A stretch of 14,535 bases of DNA from an uncultured Alphaproteobacteria bacterium (GCA_903959715.1 CAJBXX010000299.1:1-14535); one strand, 5' to 3'; counted from the first letter of the stretch, positions 7,977 through 14,535 are shown. Numbers and translations are program-made. Notes: generated from the sequence alone by a model not told the origin.

Positions 7977-9063
7977 CTTGAATTTCAAAATTAACGACAA
8001 TTTCGTCAAGAACGCCATTCGATTTGTTAATATTTTTATCACCAATATTAAAATCACTTCTTTTTAAAACGACGCTTCCAATCGCGTAGGCGTAGCGTTC
8101 GTTAATCGCTTTTAAATTAAAAGTTAAATTAACTGGCACATTTTTGCCCTTGAGTTGCAAACTTCCTTTGGCAGAAAAATTATTTTTGCCGGGCATAGCG
8201 ATAAAATTTTCTGATTTAAAAATTGCTTTTGGATAAGTCTCGGTGGCAAGCCAGCCAATGCTTTTGGCGGTTTGCACTGCTTCTAAAAATGAAATTTCAA
8301 TTGAGTTGGTGTCAACTTCAATTTCCACCGAATTTTTTTCAAGCAAATTTGGATCGAAATTTATTTTACCACCAAATTTTTTGAAAGAGCCGTTAACCTT
8401 AGAGCCATTTTGAGTGGCGACAAATTCGAGCTTACTTTTGTTTTCAATAATTTGCCAATCAGCACTTGAAGAATCCGAGCCATTAGCGCTTTCGCCTTGA
8501 TAAATTGCTTCGCATTCAATTGATAAAGTTACTTCATCCGAAATGCCGGGAATGCCATAATTTATGCCGAATAATGAGCGTTTTATTTTGCCAGAAATCG
8601 TCATGCCAATGGTTTTATTTTGAGTGATTGGATTTTTGCCAATTTTATTAATTTTGACATCGAGCGTAATTGGTTTTGAAATGTCTTTAATGGTTAATAA
8701 GCCTGAAATCTTTGCGCCAGAAGAGCCCGAAGCTCTAATGCTCGTGCTTTTAAAAGTGATGATGGGAAATTTTTCGGCATTAAAAAAATCGGCACTTTTT
8801 AAGTGAGTGTCAAATTTTGTAAATCCGGTGGTGATAGAGTTGGCTTTGATTGTTACTTCAACCGAGCTATTTTGCGGATTGCGTTCATCGACAATTATCT
8901 TGCCCTCAACATCGCTAAATTTGCCGTTTGGACTTGAAAATCCAAAGTGATTTGCCGACCACATAACATTGGCGTGCATGGGATCAATTTTATATAAATC
9001 GGCACCATTTGCCACATTTATAAAGCACAAAAAACTTACTAAGAATAATGATATTTTTTTCAT
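7963..9063 (-). CDS. Secreted protein with two tandem YceI domains
   Basis: YceI domains are lipocalin-like beta barrels that bind isoprenoid or other lipid chains in the periplasm; the physiological role is poorly defined. The 366-aa product starts with a signal peptide (hydrophobic 4-16, likely cleaved near ANG-A at 18-21). The first domain (about 22-188) shows YKIDPMHANVMWSANHFGF, the SITTGFTKFDTHLKSADFFNAEKFP signature (76-100) and a GLLTIKD segment. A Gly/Ser-rich linker (190-201) leads to a second, divergent copy (about 202-364) with SIEISFLEAVQTAK, the matching WLATETYPKAIFKSENF (271-287) and GSLQLKGKNVPVNLTF (300-315). Single-domain YceI proteins are about 190 aa, so this is a full duplication or fusion. 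It begins 3 nt after ribB-X and is probably the last gene of the rpoH-ribE-ribB unit. No Shine-Dalgarno is visible. Confidence 0.9.
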   Translation of the reverse strand: MKKISLFLVSFLCFINVANGADLYKIDPMHANVMWSANHFGFSSPNGKFSDVEGKIIVDERNPQNSSVEVTIKANSITTGFTKFDTHLKSADFFNAEKFPIITFKSTSIRASGSSGAKISGLLTIKDISKPITLDVKINKIGKNPITQNKTIGMTISGKIKRSLFGINYGIPGISDEVTLSIECEAIYQGESANGSDSSSADWQIIENKSKLEFVATQNGSKVNGSFKKFGGKINFDPNLLEKNSVEIEVDTNSIEISFLEAVQTAKSIGWLATETYPKAIFKSENFIAMPGKNNFSAKGSLQLKGKNVPVNLTFNLKAINERYAYAIGSVVLKRSDFNIGDKNINKSNGVLDEIVVNFEIQAKKN

Positions 9064-9066
9064 AAT

Positions 9067-10191
9067 TTATATTTTTTTATAACCGCAAATTTTAATTTCA
9101 AAAGCTTCGAGGCCAATTACAGATTTTTTGGAATTGGTTAATAAGGTCAAATTTTTAATTCCTAAATCGACCAGAATTTGTGCTCCCGTGCCATAATTAC
9201 GCAGTGTTTTTAAATTCGGTAAAGTATTTGAAGTTTTGTCAAAAAATAAATCTTCAATTTTTTCGTGAGGTTGACGAATAATTACAATAACGCCGTTATT
9301 TAATTTTGATATTTTATTTAAAGCTTTTTTTAAAGAACCACTTCGCGGATTGTCATTTTCATCGAAGCAATCGGCGAGTATGTTGAGGTGGTGCATTCTT
9401 ACCAATGTTGGTTTATTTTGATTAATTTGACCTTTTATCAACGCCAAATGCTCAACATTATCGATTTTACTGCGATATATTTTTGCGGTAAAGTCGCCGA
9501 AACTTTTGCTATGAAATTTTTTTTCGGCAATGAGTTCAACAATTTTTTCTTTTTTGCGTCGATATTCAATTAAATCGGCGATGGTGGCGATTTTTAAATC
9601 ATGTTTTCTAGCAAATTTTATAAGGTCGGGAAGCCTTGCCATGGTGCCATCTTCATTCATGATTTCGCAAATTACGCCAGACGGATTGAGCCCAGCCAAT
9701 CTAGCGATATCAACGGAAGCTTCGGTATGTCCCGCCCGCACTAGAACCCCACCATTTTGTGCTTTGAGCGGAAAAATATGCCCCGGACTCACGATTGATT
9801 CTTTGCCCTTGCTTGAATCAATCGCGACCTCGATAGTTTTAGCGCGATCTTGCGCCGAAATGCCCGTCGCGATGCCGTCTTTGGCTTCAATTGAAATAGT
9901 GAAAGCGGTGCGATGACGCGACTCGTTGTTAAGTGCCATCAATGGTAATTCGAGTTGATTAACCCTTGACTCATCAAGTGCCAAACAAATTAAACCGCGA
10001 CCATATTTTGCCATGAAATTAATTTTTTTGTCGTCGCACATTTGAGCGGGAATGATTAAATCACCTTCATTTTCACGATTTTCATCATCAACTAAAATAA
10101 ACATTTTGCCGTTTTTGGCATCGTCAATTATTTCTTGAATAGTGGCTAAATTGTTGGTTTTTTTGCTCATAGAATTTTTATTTTTAGTCAT
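9067..10191 (-). CDS. ribB: DHBP synthase fused to a degenerate GTP cyclohydrolase II-like domain (RibB-X type)
   Basis: The N-terminal half (about 14-215) is 3,4-dihydroxy-2-butanone-4-phosphate synthase, which turns ribulose 5-phosphate into the four-carbon precursor of riboflavin: [11 protein letters not shown] (35-45), SRHRTAF (91-97), SPGHIFPL (135-142), RAGHTEA (152-158), and Glu176 with NEDG nearby are all present. The C-terminal half (about 225-370) has a RibA fold, keeping LVRMHH (263-268) and [14 protein letters not shown] (331-344), but the zinc-binding Cys cluster (C-x10-C-x-C type) is gone, so GTP cyclohydrolase activity is not expected. Such RibA remnants on RibB are known in many alphaproteobacteria. 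The ATG at 10191 overlaps the ribE stop by 8 nt (ATGACTAA), favouring it by coupling; Met8 (10170) is an alternative. A true RibA must be encoded elsewhere. Confidence 0.93.
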   Translation of the reverse strand: MTKNKNSMSKKTNNLATIQEIIDDAKNGKMFILVDDENRENEGDLIIPAQMCDDKKINFMAKYGRGLICLALDESRVNQLELPLMALNNESRHRTAFTISIEAKDGIATGISAQDRAKTIEVAIDSSKGKESIVSPGHIFPLKAQNGGVLVRAGHTEASVDIARLAGLNPSGVICEIMNEDGTMARLPDLIKFARKHDLKIATIADLIEYRRKKEKIVELIAEKKFHSKSFGDFTAKIYRSKIDNVEHLALIKGQINQNKPTLVRMHHLNILADCFDENDNPRSGSLKKALNKISKLNNGVIVIIRQPHEKIEDLFFDKTSNTLPNLKTLRNYGTGAQILVDLGIKNLTLLTNSKKSVIGLEAFEIKICGYKKI

Positions 10192-10798
10192 GATTTTTTA
10201 TAAGTTGAGAAAGATAGCGAGCAATTAAATCGATTTCTAAATTTACCAAATCGCCGACTTTAGAATGTTGAAAAATTGTATTTTCCATAGTGTGTTTTAT
10301 GACATTAATTGAAAATTTTTTTTCACTCACTTCATTTATTGTTAAAGAAGTGCCGTTAATTGTCACTGAACCTTTGGGAGCGATAAATTTTTCTAATTTT
10401 TTTGGTATTTCAAAATCAAATTTCCAAGAATCTTTGATTTTTTTGATGGCGATTATTTTGGAAATATTATCAATATGTCCCGACACTAAATGTCCGCCAA
10501 ATTCGTCGTTCAAACGCATCGAAAATTCTATATTTATTTTTTGATTTATTTGCCAATTTTGAAGGGTGGTTTTATTGCAAGTTTCTTGCGAAGCTTGAAA
10601 AAATAAAAGCAAATTATTTTTTGCAATTTTTTGCGAAATCAAAGTTAAACAAATGCCGTTGCAAGCAATAGAACAGCCGATTTTGAGCTTGCGATCGAGA
10701 TCAGATTTTTTAATTTCTAAAGTTAAAAGCACATCTTTTTTTGCATTAAATTCTAGATTTTTAAGCGTTGCTAAATTAGTAATAATTCCTGTAAACAT
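10184..10798 (-). CDS. ribE: Riboflavin synthase, alpha subunit
   Basis: Catalyses dismutation of two 6,7-dimethyl-8-ribityllumazine molecules to riboflavin, the last step of the pathway. The 204-aa product starts with the diagnostic MFTGII and contains two lumazine-binding barrels: the first with GCSIACNGICLTL (41-53), the second with FGGHLVSGHID (about 99-109) and GSVTINGTSLTINEV. The C-terminal helix (DLIARYLSQLI) is that used for trimer formation in this family. It starts 4 nt after the rpoH stop and overlaps ribB-X by 8 nt, so it is probably co-transcribed and coupled with both. The 4-nt gap leaves no room for an FMN riboswitch. No Shine-Dalgarno is seen before the ATG. ribD and ribH are not in the window. 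Confidence 0.95.
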   Translation of the reverse strand: MFTGIITNLATLKNLEFNAKKDVLLTLEIKKSDLDRKLKIGCSIACNGICLTLISQKIAKNNLLLFFQASQETCNKTTLQNWQINQKINIEFSMRLNDEFGGHLVSGHIDNISKIIAIKKIKDSWKFDFEIPKKLEKFIAPKGSVTINGTSLTINEVSEKKFSINVIKHTMENTIFQHSKVGDLVNLEIDLIARYLSQLIKNHD

Positions 10799-10802
10799 TT
10801 TT

Positions 10803-11708
10803 TTATTTTATTAATTCAGAAATAGTTTTTTTTAATTTTTTTAAGGCGACTTCCTCAATTTGTCGAATCCTCTCGCGCGAGACTTTATAGTGCTGACTAA
10901 GCTCTTCGAGAGTTTGTGAATCTTCAGAAATTTGTCTTTTAAAAATAATTTCTTGTTCGCGAAGATTAAGTTTTTCAAAAGCTTGTTTGAATAAATTTCT
11001 TTGTTGAGATTTTTGTTGATTTTCAATCGAAATTTGCTCTTGATTAGGGCGATTATCCGCTATTAAATCAAGCGATTCATCGCCATTTTCATCTTCGCCA
11101 ATTTTATTATTTAGCGATGAATCATTTTGCGTTAAACGCGAATTCATATCGATAACCTCTTGCGAAGAAACATTTAAAGTATCAGCAATATGTTTAATTT
11201 TTTCTTGTGAAAGCCCGAATTCATTGGTTTGAACCCCAAGTCGTTTTTTAATTTTCCCAAGATTAAAAAATAATTTTTTTTGTGCCGAAGTGGTGCCGAT
11301 TTTTACCAAAGACCAAGAACGCAAAACATAATCTTGGATGAAAGCGCGAATCCACCACATTGAATAAGTTGAAAATCGAAAACCTTTTTTTGGTTCAAAT
11401 TTTTTTAAAGCTTGAATGAGGCCCATATTGCCTTCGGCAACTAAATCGGCGGTTGGTAAGCCATAATTTTTAAATTTATTAGCGATTTTTACCACCAAAC
11501 GCAAATGGCTTTGAATTAGGATTTTACCAGCTTCGGCATCATTTTGTTCGATAAAACGAACCGCATATTCATATTCTTGCTCGGGAGTTAAAAGTGGAAA
11601 TTTTTGAATTTCTCGCAAATATTTAGCAAAACCATCGACAGTTTTAGAACGATCAATTGTCGCTAGATCGTTTTTATTATCGATGTTTTGGTTGAGTTTT
11701 TTGGTCAT
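10803..11708 (-). CDS. rpoH: RNA polymerase heat-shock sigma factor RpoH (sigma-32)
   Basis: Directs RNA polymerase to heat-shock promoters. Numbering from ATG 11708 (301 aa): region 1.2-like FAKYLREIQKFPLLTPEQE (27-45); region 2 with HLRLVVKIA, GLPTADLVAEGNMGL and FRFSTYSMWWIRAFIQ (68-125); an RpoH box, QKKLFFNLGKIKKRL (143-157), that separates RpoH from housekeeping RpoD; and region 4 with TLEELSQHYKVSRERIRQIEEVALKKLK (266-293). The frame can be extended to a TTG at 11760-11762, but that codon is inside a near-consensus promoter whose transcripts start below it, so ATG 11708 is chosen. It heads a tight unit with ribE, ribB-X and yceI. No rpoH-type leader that could act as a long RNA thermosensor is present; the leader would be about 20 nt. 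Confidence 0.95.
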   Translation of the reverse strand: MTKKLNQNIDNKNDLATIDRSKTVDGFAKYLREIQKFPLLTPEQEYEYAVRFIEQNDAEAGKILIQSHLRLVVKIANKFKNYGLPTADLVAEGNMGLIQALKKFEPKKGFRFSTYSMWWIRAFIQDYVLRSWSLVKIGTTSAQKKLFFNLGKIKKRLGVQTNEFGLSQEKIKHIADTLNVSSQEVIDMNSRLTQNDSSLNNKIGEDENGDESLDLIADNRPNQEQISIENQQKSQQRNLFKQAFEKLNLREQEIIFKRQISEDSQTLEELSQHYKVSRERIRQIEEVALKKLKKTISELIK

Positions 11709-11733
11709 GTTAAAAATATAATTTTGATTAATA

Positions 11734-11762
11734 ATTATATTTTTGTTTTTAAATAAAATCAA
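11734..11762 (-). promoter_or_regulatory. Sigma-70-type promoter of rpoH
   Basis: On the minus strand -35 TTGATT (11762-11757), a 17-nt spacer and a perfect -10 TATAAT (11739-11734). Start of transcription is expected near 11727, about 19 nt before the rpoH ATG. This is the best promoter in the window and would drive rpoH-ribE-ribB-yceI. No sigma-32-type promoter was recognised here. Confidence 0.7.
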
Positions 11763-11795
11763 GATTAAAGCTTTTAAAATTTATTTTTTAAAAAA

Positions 11796-12683
11796 CTATA
11801 ATCCTGTAATGCTAATTTTATATTTTTTGGAAAGATAATTAAAAATTTCTTTGCGTTCTGCGTTTTTAATAATGCGATTAAAGATTACAACTTCGGAAAT
11901 ATAGCCAGGAAATCCAACGAAAGGTGATGATCGATTAGAGCCAATGATGAAGCCATTCAACTGATTTGTTCCTGAATTTAAAGCTGTTGAACCGCCAATT
12001 GGTGAATCTGTATTATTAACGAAAGCCTTGGAGCTTAAGCCGTTAAAATATACGGCAATCGCATATTCTCCAGAATTTGCAAAAGAGTTGGCGGAAGAAG
12101 ACGAAGAGGTGGTGCTTCCAGCGTTAAGTCGAACCATGTCAGATTTTATCGAGAAAGCAAAATCAGCAGAATTGCCATCGAAAATTGTTTTGTAATTTGA
12201 ACCATCGGGGGCGTAAGTTGGCTTTATCACTAAAAAAATTGTTGCTTGCGAAGATGGTCCTTGAGAAAAATTGGCAATCGACAAATTGGCGGAGCCGGTA
12301 AATTTTAGTGAGGGAATTTTATTAATTGCTGATTGAGAATAGGTGATGTTGCTAGAGGCGACGGCAGTTAATTTGTTGTTGCCATTAACTATTGAGCTTG
12401 GGCTAATATCTTTCCACGCCGTAATATTCGCCCCCTCTTTGAGTTCGGATGAATTTAAAGATTCTTTCATGGAGGTTTCGTACCAGGCAATCAATCCTTG
12501 AATTTGTGCGATTGGTGATTTTGAGGTTATACCGCGAGCGTTAGAAATTTGTGCTGATTTTACTAGATTATAACCTTGAGTTGCCCCGGTTATTAAAATA
12601 CCAATAACGAAAATTACGATTGATAATTCAACCAAGGAAAAGGCTGAAATTTTAGTTTTTTTAGTGAAATTTTTGTAAAACAT
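11796..12683 (-). CDS. Prepilin-like protein with C-terminal LamG-like domain
   Basis: Type IV pilin/pseudopilin-like N-terminus: a basic leader (Lys4, Lys8, Lys9, Lys11) followed by A-FSLVELSIVIFVIGILITG. Processing between Ala14 and Phe15 would leave a mature Phe1 with Glu at +5 (Glu19) and a long hydrophobic helix (15-34). The -1 residue is Ala, where prepilin peptidases usually meet Gly. From about 60 to 295 the protein resembles LamG/concanavalin-like lectin domains: GLIAWYET, a WKDIS segment, TIFLVIKP (148-155), a Ser-rich loop (189-200) and the ending GYISEVVIFNRIIKNAERKEIFNYLSKKY (260-288). It may be a surface or minor pilin-like adhesin, or a substrate exported by a type II-like system; no secretion or pilus genes are in the window. 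It lies between gcvPB (68 bp upstream) and rpoH, with its own putative promoter and an inverted repeat. Confidence 0.85.
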   Translation of the reverse strand: MFYKNFTKKTKISAFSLVELSIVIFVIGILITGATQGYNLVKSAQISNARGITSKSPIAQIQGLIAWYETSMKESLNSSELKEGANITAWKDISPSSIVNGNNKLTAVASSNITYSQSAINKIPSLKFTGSANLSIANFSQGPSSQATIFLVIKPTYAPDGSNYKTIFDGNSADFAFSIKSDMVRLNAGSTTSSSSSANSFANSGEYAIAVYFNGLSSKAFVNNTDSPIGGSTALNSGTNQLNGFIIGSNRSSPFVGFPGYISEVVIFNRIIKNAERKEIFNYLSKKYKISITGL

Positions 12684-12685
12684 TT

Positions 12686-12719
12686 GTGATAGAAATTATT
12701 ATGAAATATTTTCTATCAC
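12686..12719. repeat. Perfect 10-bp inverted repeat in front of the pilin-like gene
   Basis: GTGATAGAAA (12686-12695) and TTTCTATCAC (12710-12719) are perfect inverse copies separated by 14 nt. The right arm touches a possible -10 and the left arm ends 2 nt before the ATG at 12683. The position suits a repressor or activator operator, or a hairpin that hides the start codon. No T-run follows on either strand, so a rho-independent terminator is unlikely. Confidence 0.6.
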
Positions 12720-12747
12720 TTATATTTTGTTATGAAAAAAAAATCCA
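12719..12747 (-). promoter_or_regulatory. Weak putative promoter of the pilin-like gene
   Basis: TATAAG (12724-12719) lies 17 nt from a poor -35, TGGATT (12747-12742), in the short space between gcvPB and the pilin-like gene. The last base of the -10 is the first base of the inverted repeat, so a protein bound there could control initiation. Confidence 0.3.
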
Positions 12748-12751
12748 GTAA

Positions 12752-14233
12752 TTATTGAAGTTCGCTCCAAGTTAATACTGGAGTTTTGGCGGCACGAACA
12801 TCATCGAGCCTTTTTCTTGGAGTGCTCAAGGGATATTGATGAAATTTATCACCGCGACCTTCTTCGATTTCTTTAGCGATATAAAGCATAATTTTTATAA
12901 AATTATCGATAGTCTCGCGAGTCTCGGTTTCTGTGGGTTCAATCAACATTGCACCTTGCACCACTAATGGGAAAAATACCGTCATCGGATGAATGCCAAA
13001 CTCAATCAAAGCCTTCGCAACATCGAGCGTTGAAAGCCCTTTAGCTTTTTGAATTTTATCGGTTAACAAACATTCATGCATGCAATTTCCAGGGAATGGC
13101 ACATGAAAATCATTTTTCAATTTTGTCAAAATATAATTCGCTGAAATTACCGCATCTTCGGCAACTTTTTGTAAACCATCTGCGCCGTGGGATAGCATGT
13201 AAGTAAGGGCACGAACATGCATGCCAAATTGCCCGTTAAAGCCTTTAACTTTTCCGCAAGAATTTTTTGGCTTGGCAAATTTATATTTATCGCCGACTTT
13301 TTCAACATGAGGTGAGGGTAAAAATTCTGCTAATTCTTCGCGAACGGCGATTGGACCAGAACCGGGGCCACCGCCACCATGAGGCGTTGAGAAGGTTTTG
13401 TGTAAATTAAAATGCATAACATCGACACCAATATCGGCGGGACGAACCTTGCCGACAATAGCGTTGTAATTGGCACCGTCGCAATAAAAATAACCGCCAA
13501 CTGAGTGAATTAAATCGGCAATTTCGCCAATATTTTTTTCAAATTTACCACAAGTGTTGGGGTTGGTAATCATTGTCCCTGCGATGTTGGTGCCATGTTC
13601 GGCAACAAGTTTTTTAAATAAATCTAAATCGACTAAGCCATCAGCATCGGAAGGAATAACTTTGATTTCAAAGCCACACATCGCCGCGGTTGCAGGGTTG
13701 GTGCCGTGAGCTGAATCGGGAATTAAAACAATTTTACGATGAGCTTGACCTTTAACTTCATGAGCTTTTTTGATGACCAACATGCCCGCCAATTCACCTT
13801 GAGCACCCGCTGCTGGAGCGAGTGAAACGGCTTTAAGACCGGTTAAAGTTCCAAGCCAATTTTGCAAATTATACATTAATTCTAAAGCACCTTGAACCGT
13901 TGATTCATCTTGAGCGGGATGAATGTCGGCAAAGCCGGCGAGGCGTGCCATTTTTTCGTTAAGTCGTGGATTGTGCTTCATCGTGCAAGAGCCAAGAGGA
14001 TAAAAGCCGGCATCAATCGAATAATTTTGATTAGATAAACGGACGAAATGGCGAATTACTTGCGGTTCATTGACTTGAGCAAGACCAATTTTCTCACGCG
14101 ATTTTTGTCCAGTTTTTAATTTAAATTCTTTAACGCTTGGCAAATCAACGCCACACGCACCTTCGCGTGATTGCTTGATGAGCAGTTCAGTTTCATGGTT
14201 CAAACCAGTTTGAGCGGGAATAAAATTTTGCAT
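12752..14233 (-). CDS. gcvPB: Glycine dehydrogenase (decarboxylating) subunit 2, GcvPB
   Basis: PLP-binding half of the split P-protein of the glycine cleavage system; with GcvPA it decarboxylates glycine and passes the aminomethyl group to the lipoyl arm of GcvH. 493 aa is the usual length for subunit 2. Key segments: YPLGSCTMKHNPR (78-90), AAGAQGE (141-147), SAHGTNPA (174-181), MITNPNTCGKFE (221-232), YCDGANYNA (250-258) with the PLP-contacting Asp, and HFNLHKTFSTPHGGGGPG (274-291) with the Schiff-base Lys279. The C-terminus (VLTWSELQ) is near-complete for the family. No Shine-Dalgarno is present. gcvPA, gcvH and gcvT are not in the window; they may lie upstream beyond the repeat region. 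Compared with rnd and pabB the gene is visibly less A/T-biased, as expected for a more highly expressed enzyme. Confidence 0.97.
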   Translation of the reverse strand: MQNFIPAQTGLNHETELLIKQSREGACGVDLPSVKEFKLKTGQKSREKIGLAQVNEPQVIRHFVRLSNQNYSIDAGFYPLGSCTMKHNPRLNEKMARLAGFADIHPAQDESTVQGALELMYNLQNWLGTLTGLKAVSLAPAAGAQGELAGMLVIKKAHEVKGQAHRKIVLIPDSAHGTNPATAAMCGFEIKVIPSDADGLVDLDLFKKLVAEHGTNIAGTMITNPNTCGKFEKNIGEIADLIHSVGGYFYCDGANYNAIVGKVRPADIGVDVMHFNLHKTFSTPHGGGGPGSGPIAVREELAEFLPSPHVEKVGDKYKFAKPKNSCGKVKGFNGQFGMHVRALTYMLSHGADGLQKVAEDAVISANYILTKLKNDFHVPFPGNCMHECLLTDKIQKAKGLSTLDVAKALIEFGIHPMTVFFPLVVQGAMLIEPTETETRETIDNFIKIMLYIAKEIEEGRGDKFHQYPLSTPRKRLDDVRAAKTPVLTWSELQ

Positions 14234-14252
14234 ATTTTTATAATTTATTTTA

Positions 14253-14329
14253 TTTCAATTAAATTTGCATTCGCAAATTTAGCTTAATATCGAATCGCTT
14301 CGGGCGAAATAAATTCGCCCATCCGCGAT
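14253..14329. repeat. Palindromic repeat, copy 1
   Basis: 77 bp, identical to copy 2. With one mismatch the similarity extends 9 bp to the left (14244). It contains a 9-bp inverted repeat TAAATTTGC / GCAAATTTA (14260-14268, 14273-14281, loop ATTC). Next comes a compound hairpin: outer arms ATCGC / GCGAT (14294-14298, 14325-14329) around inner arms GGGCGAA / TTCGCCC (14302-14308, 14314-14320). The GC-rich inner arms stand out from the AT-rich surroundings. It ends 19 bp from the gcvPB start codon. Confidence 0.9.
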
Positions 14330-14416
14330 AAATTTTAGGTTTTTTTATTTTTTTAACGCAAAGAACTCGCAATGAGTTTACAAATTTTATTTACAATTTA
14401 AACGGTTTTTATTTTG

Positions 14417-14493
14417 TTTCAATTAAATTTGCATTCGCAAATTTAGCTTAATATCGAATCGCTTCGGGCGAAATAAATTCGCCCATCCGCGAT
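14417..14493. repeat. Palindromic repeat, copy 2
   Basis: Identical over 77 of 77 bases to copy 1, in the same orientation, 164 bp further right. The same hairpins occur at 14424-14445 and 14458-14493. The sequence following it differs from that after copy 1, as if a 56-bp part of the spacer had been lost or gained. Confidence 0.9.
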
Positions 14494-14524
14494 GAGTTTA
14501 CAAATTTAAACAGTTTTTATTTTG

Positions 14525-14535
14525 TTTCAATTAAA
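14525..14535. repeat. Palindromic repeat, start of copy 3 (cut by window end)
   Basis: TTTCAATTAAA matches the first 11 bases of copies 1 and 2 and is preceded by the same TTTATTTTG as copy 2. The array therefore probably continues outside the window; only the edge is visible. Confidence 0.6.

Larger units (their letters stand above)
14234..14535. other. Non-coding repeat region upstream of gcvPB
   Basis: 302 bp to the window edge without a credible gene. It holds two identical 77-bp copies of a palindromic repeat (14253-14329 and 14417-14493), the first 11 bp of a third (14525-14535), and related spacers. The spacers share a 16-bp segment beginning ATGAGTTTACAA (14372-14387 and 14492-14507) and a stretch ending TTTATTTTG just before copies 2 and 3. 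The A-to-B period is 164 bp and the B-to-C period 108 bp. I see no convincing gcvPB promoter in it. Confidence 0.85.

Noticed and set aside
9530..9916. 128-codon open frame on the + strand inside ribB-X
   Set aside because: It lies antisense to a fully conserved DHBP synthase domain and its product shows no motif. It is a frame shadow, as are the frames opposite the oxidoreductase around 448-630, 1090-1395 and 1413-1788.
10799..10802. FMN riboswitch before ribE
   Set aside because: Only 4 nt separate rpoH from ribE, and no RFN-like element was seen before rpoH.
11709..11762. Eighteen-codon N-terminal extension of RpoH starting at a TTG
   Set aside because: The TTG is part of the -35 element of a good promoter, and the extension is low-complexity AT sequence. 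ATG 11708 gives a normal RpoH length.
12684..12751. Inverted repeat as terminator of gcvPB
   Set aside because: No T-tract follows the stem on the minus strand, and the stem ends next to a start codon.
14294..14354. Repeat hairpin as a rho-independent terminator on the + strand
   Set aside because: The T-rich run begins some 20 nt after the inner stem, copy 2 has no comparable T-run, and no + strand gene ends before it in the window.
14253..14535. CRISPR array interpretation of the repeats
   Set aside because: Units are 77 bp or longer, only two to three are present, spacers share sequence with each other, and there are no cas genes.
1..14535. tRNA, rRNA, insertion sequence, prophage or defence genes
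   Set aside because: Intergenic gaps are too short or lack the required folds, and none of the proteins resembles transposases, integrases, phage or defence proteins.

Overview
The window is 14.5 kb of compact, AT-rich bacterial chromosome. The gene content points to an alphaproteobacterium: an RpoH-type sigma factor, a RibB fused to a degenerate RibA-like domain, a long GltD/PyrK-like oxidoreductase, Pal, a split glycine decarboxylase and RNase D. Strong A/T bias, almost no intergenic space and nearly absent Shine-Dalgarno sequences fit a host-associated or streamlined lineage such as a Rickettsiales relative. That placement is an inference; no rRNA gene is present. The standard bacterial code is in use, with TAA, TAG and TGA all acting as stops.

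Layout. (1) The left edge cuts into a large FAD/NAD(P)/Fe-S oxidoreductase on the + strand, which converges with pal (minus) with no base between the stops. (2) After a 98-bp intergenic region with a pal promoter, a + strand block of four overlapping genes follows: an unrecognised 564-aa protein, rnd, tpiA and pabB. (3) pabB overlaps by 14 bp the 3' end of a convergent minus-strand unit transcribed as rpoH, ribE, ribB-X and a double-domain yceI. A near-consensus promoter lies in front of rpoH. (4) Further right on the minus strand are a prepilin-like protein with a LamG-like C-terminal part, preceded by a perfect 10-bp inverted repeat, and gcvPB. (5) The last 302 bp are non-coding and hold two identical 77-bp copies of a structured palindromic repeat plus the start of a third.

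Functionally this is mostly housekeeping: central metabolism (TIM, glycine cleavage), folate (PabB) and riboflavin synthesis (RibE, RibB), RNA processing, the heat-shock sigma factor and the cell envelope (Pal, YceI, pilin-like). No mobile element, CRISPR array, defence system or complete novel system was recognised. The points most worth a second look are the terminal palindromic repeat array, the unrecognised protein translationally coupled to rnd, the heat-shock sigma factor heading a riboflavin unit, the insertion in triosephosphate isomerase, the LamG-bearing pilin-like protein with an operator-like inverted repeat, and the near absence of ribosome binding sites.
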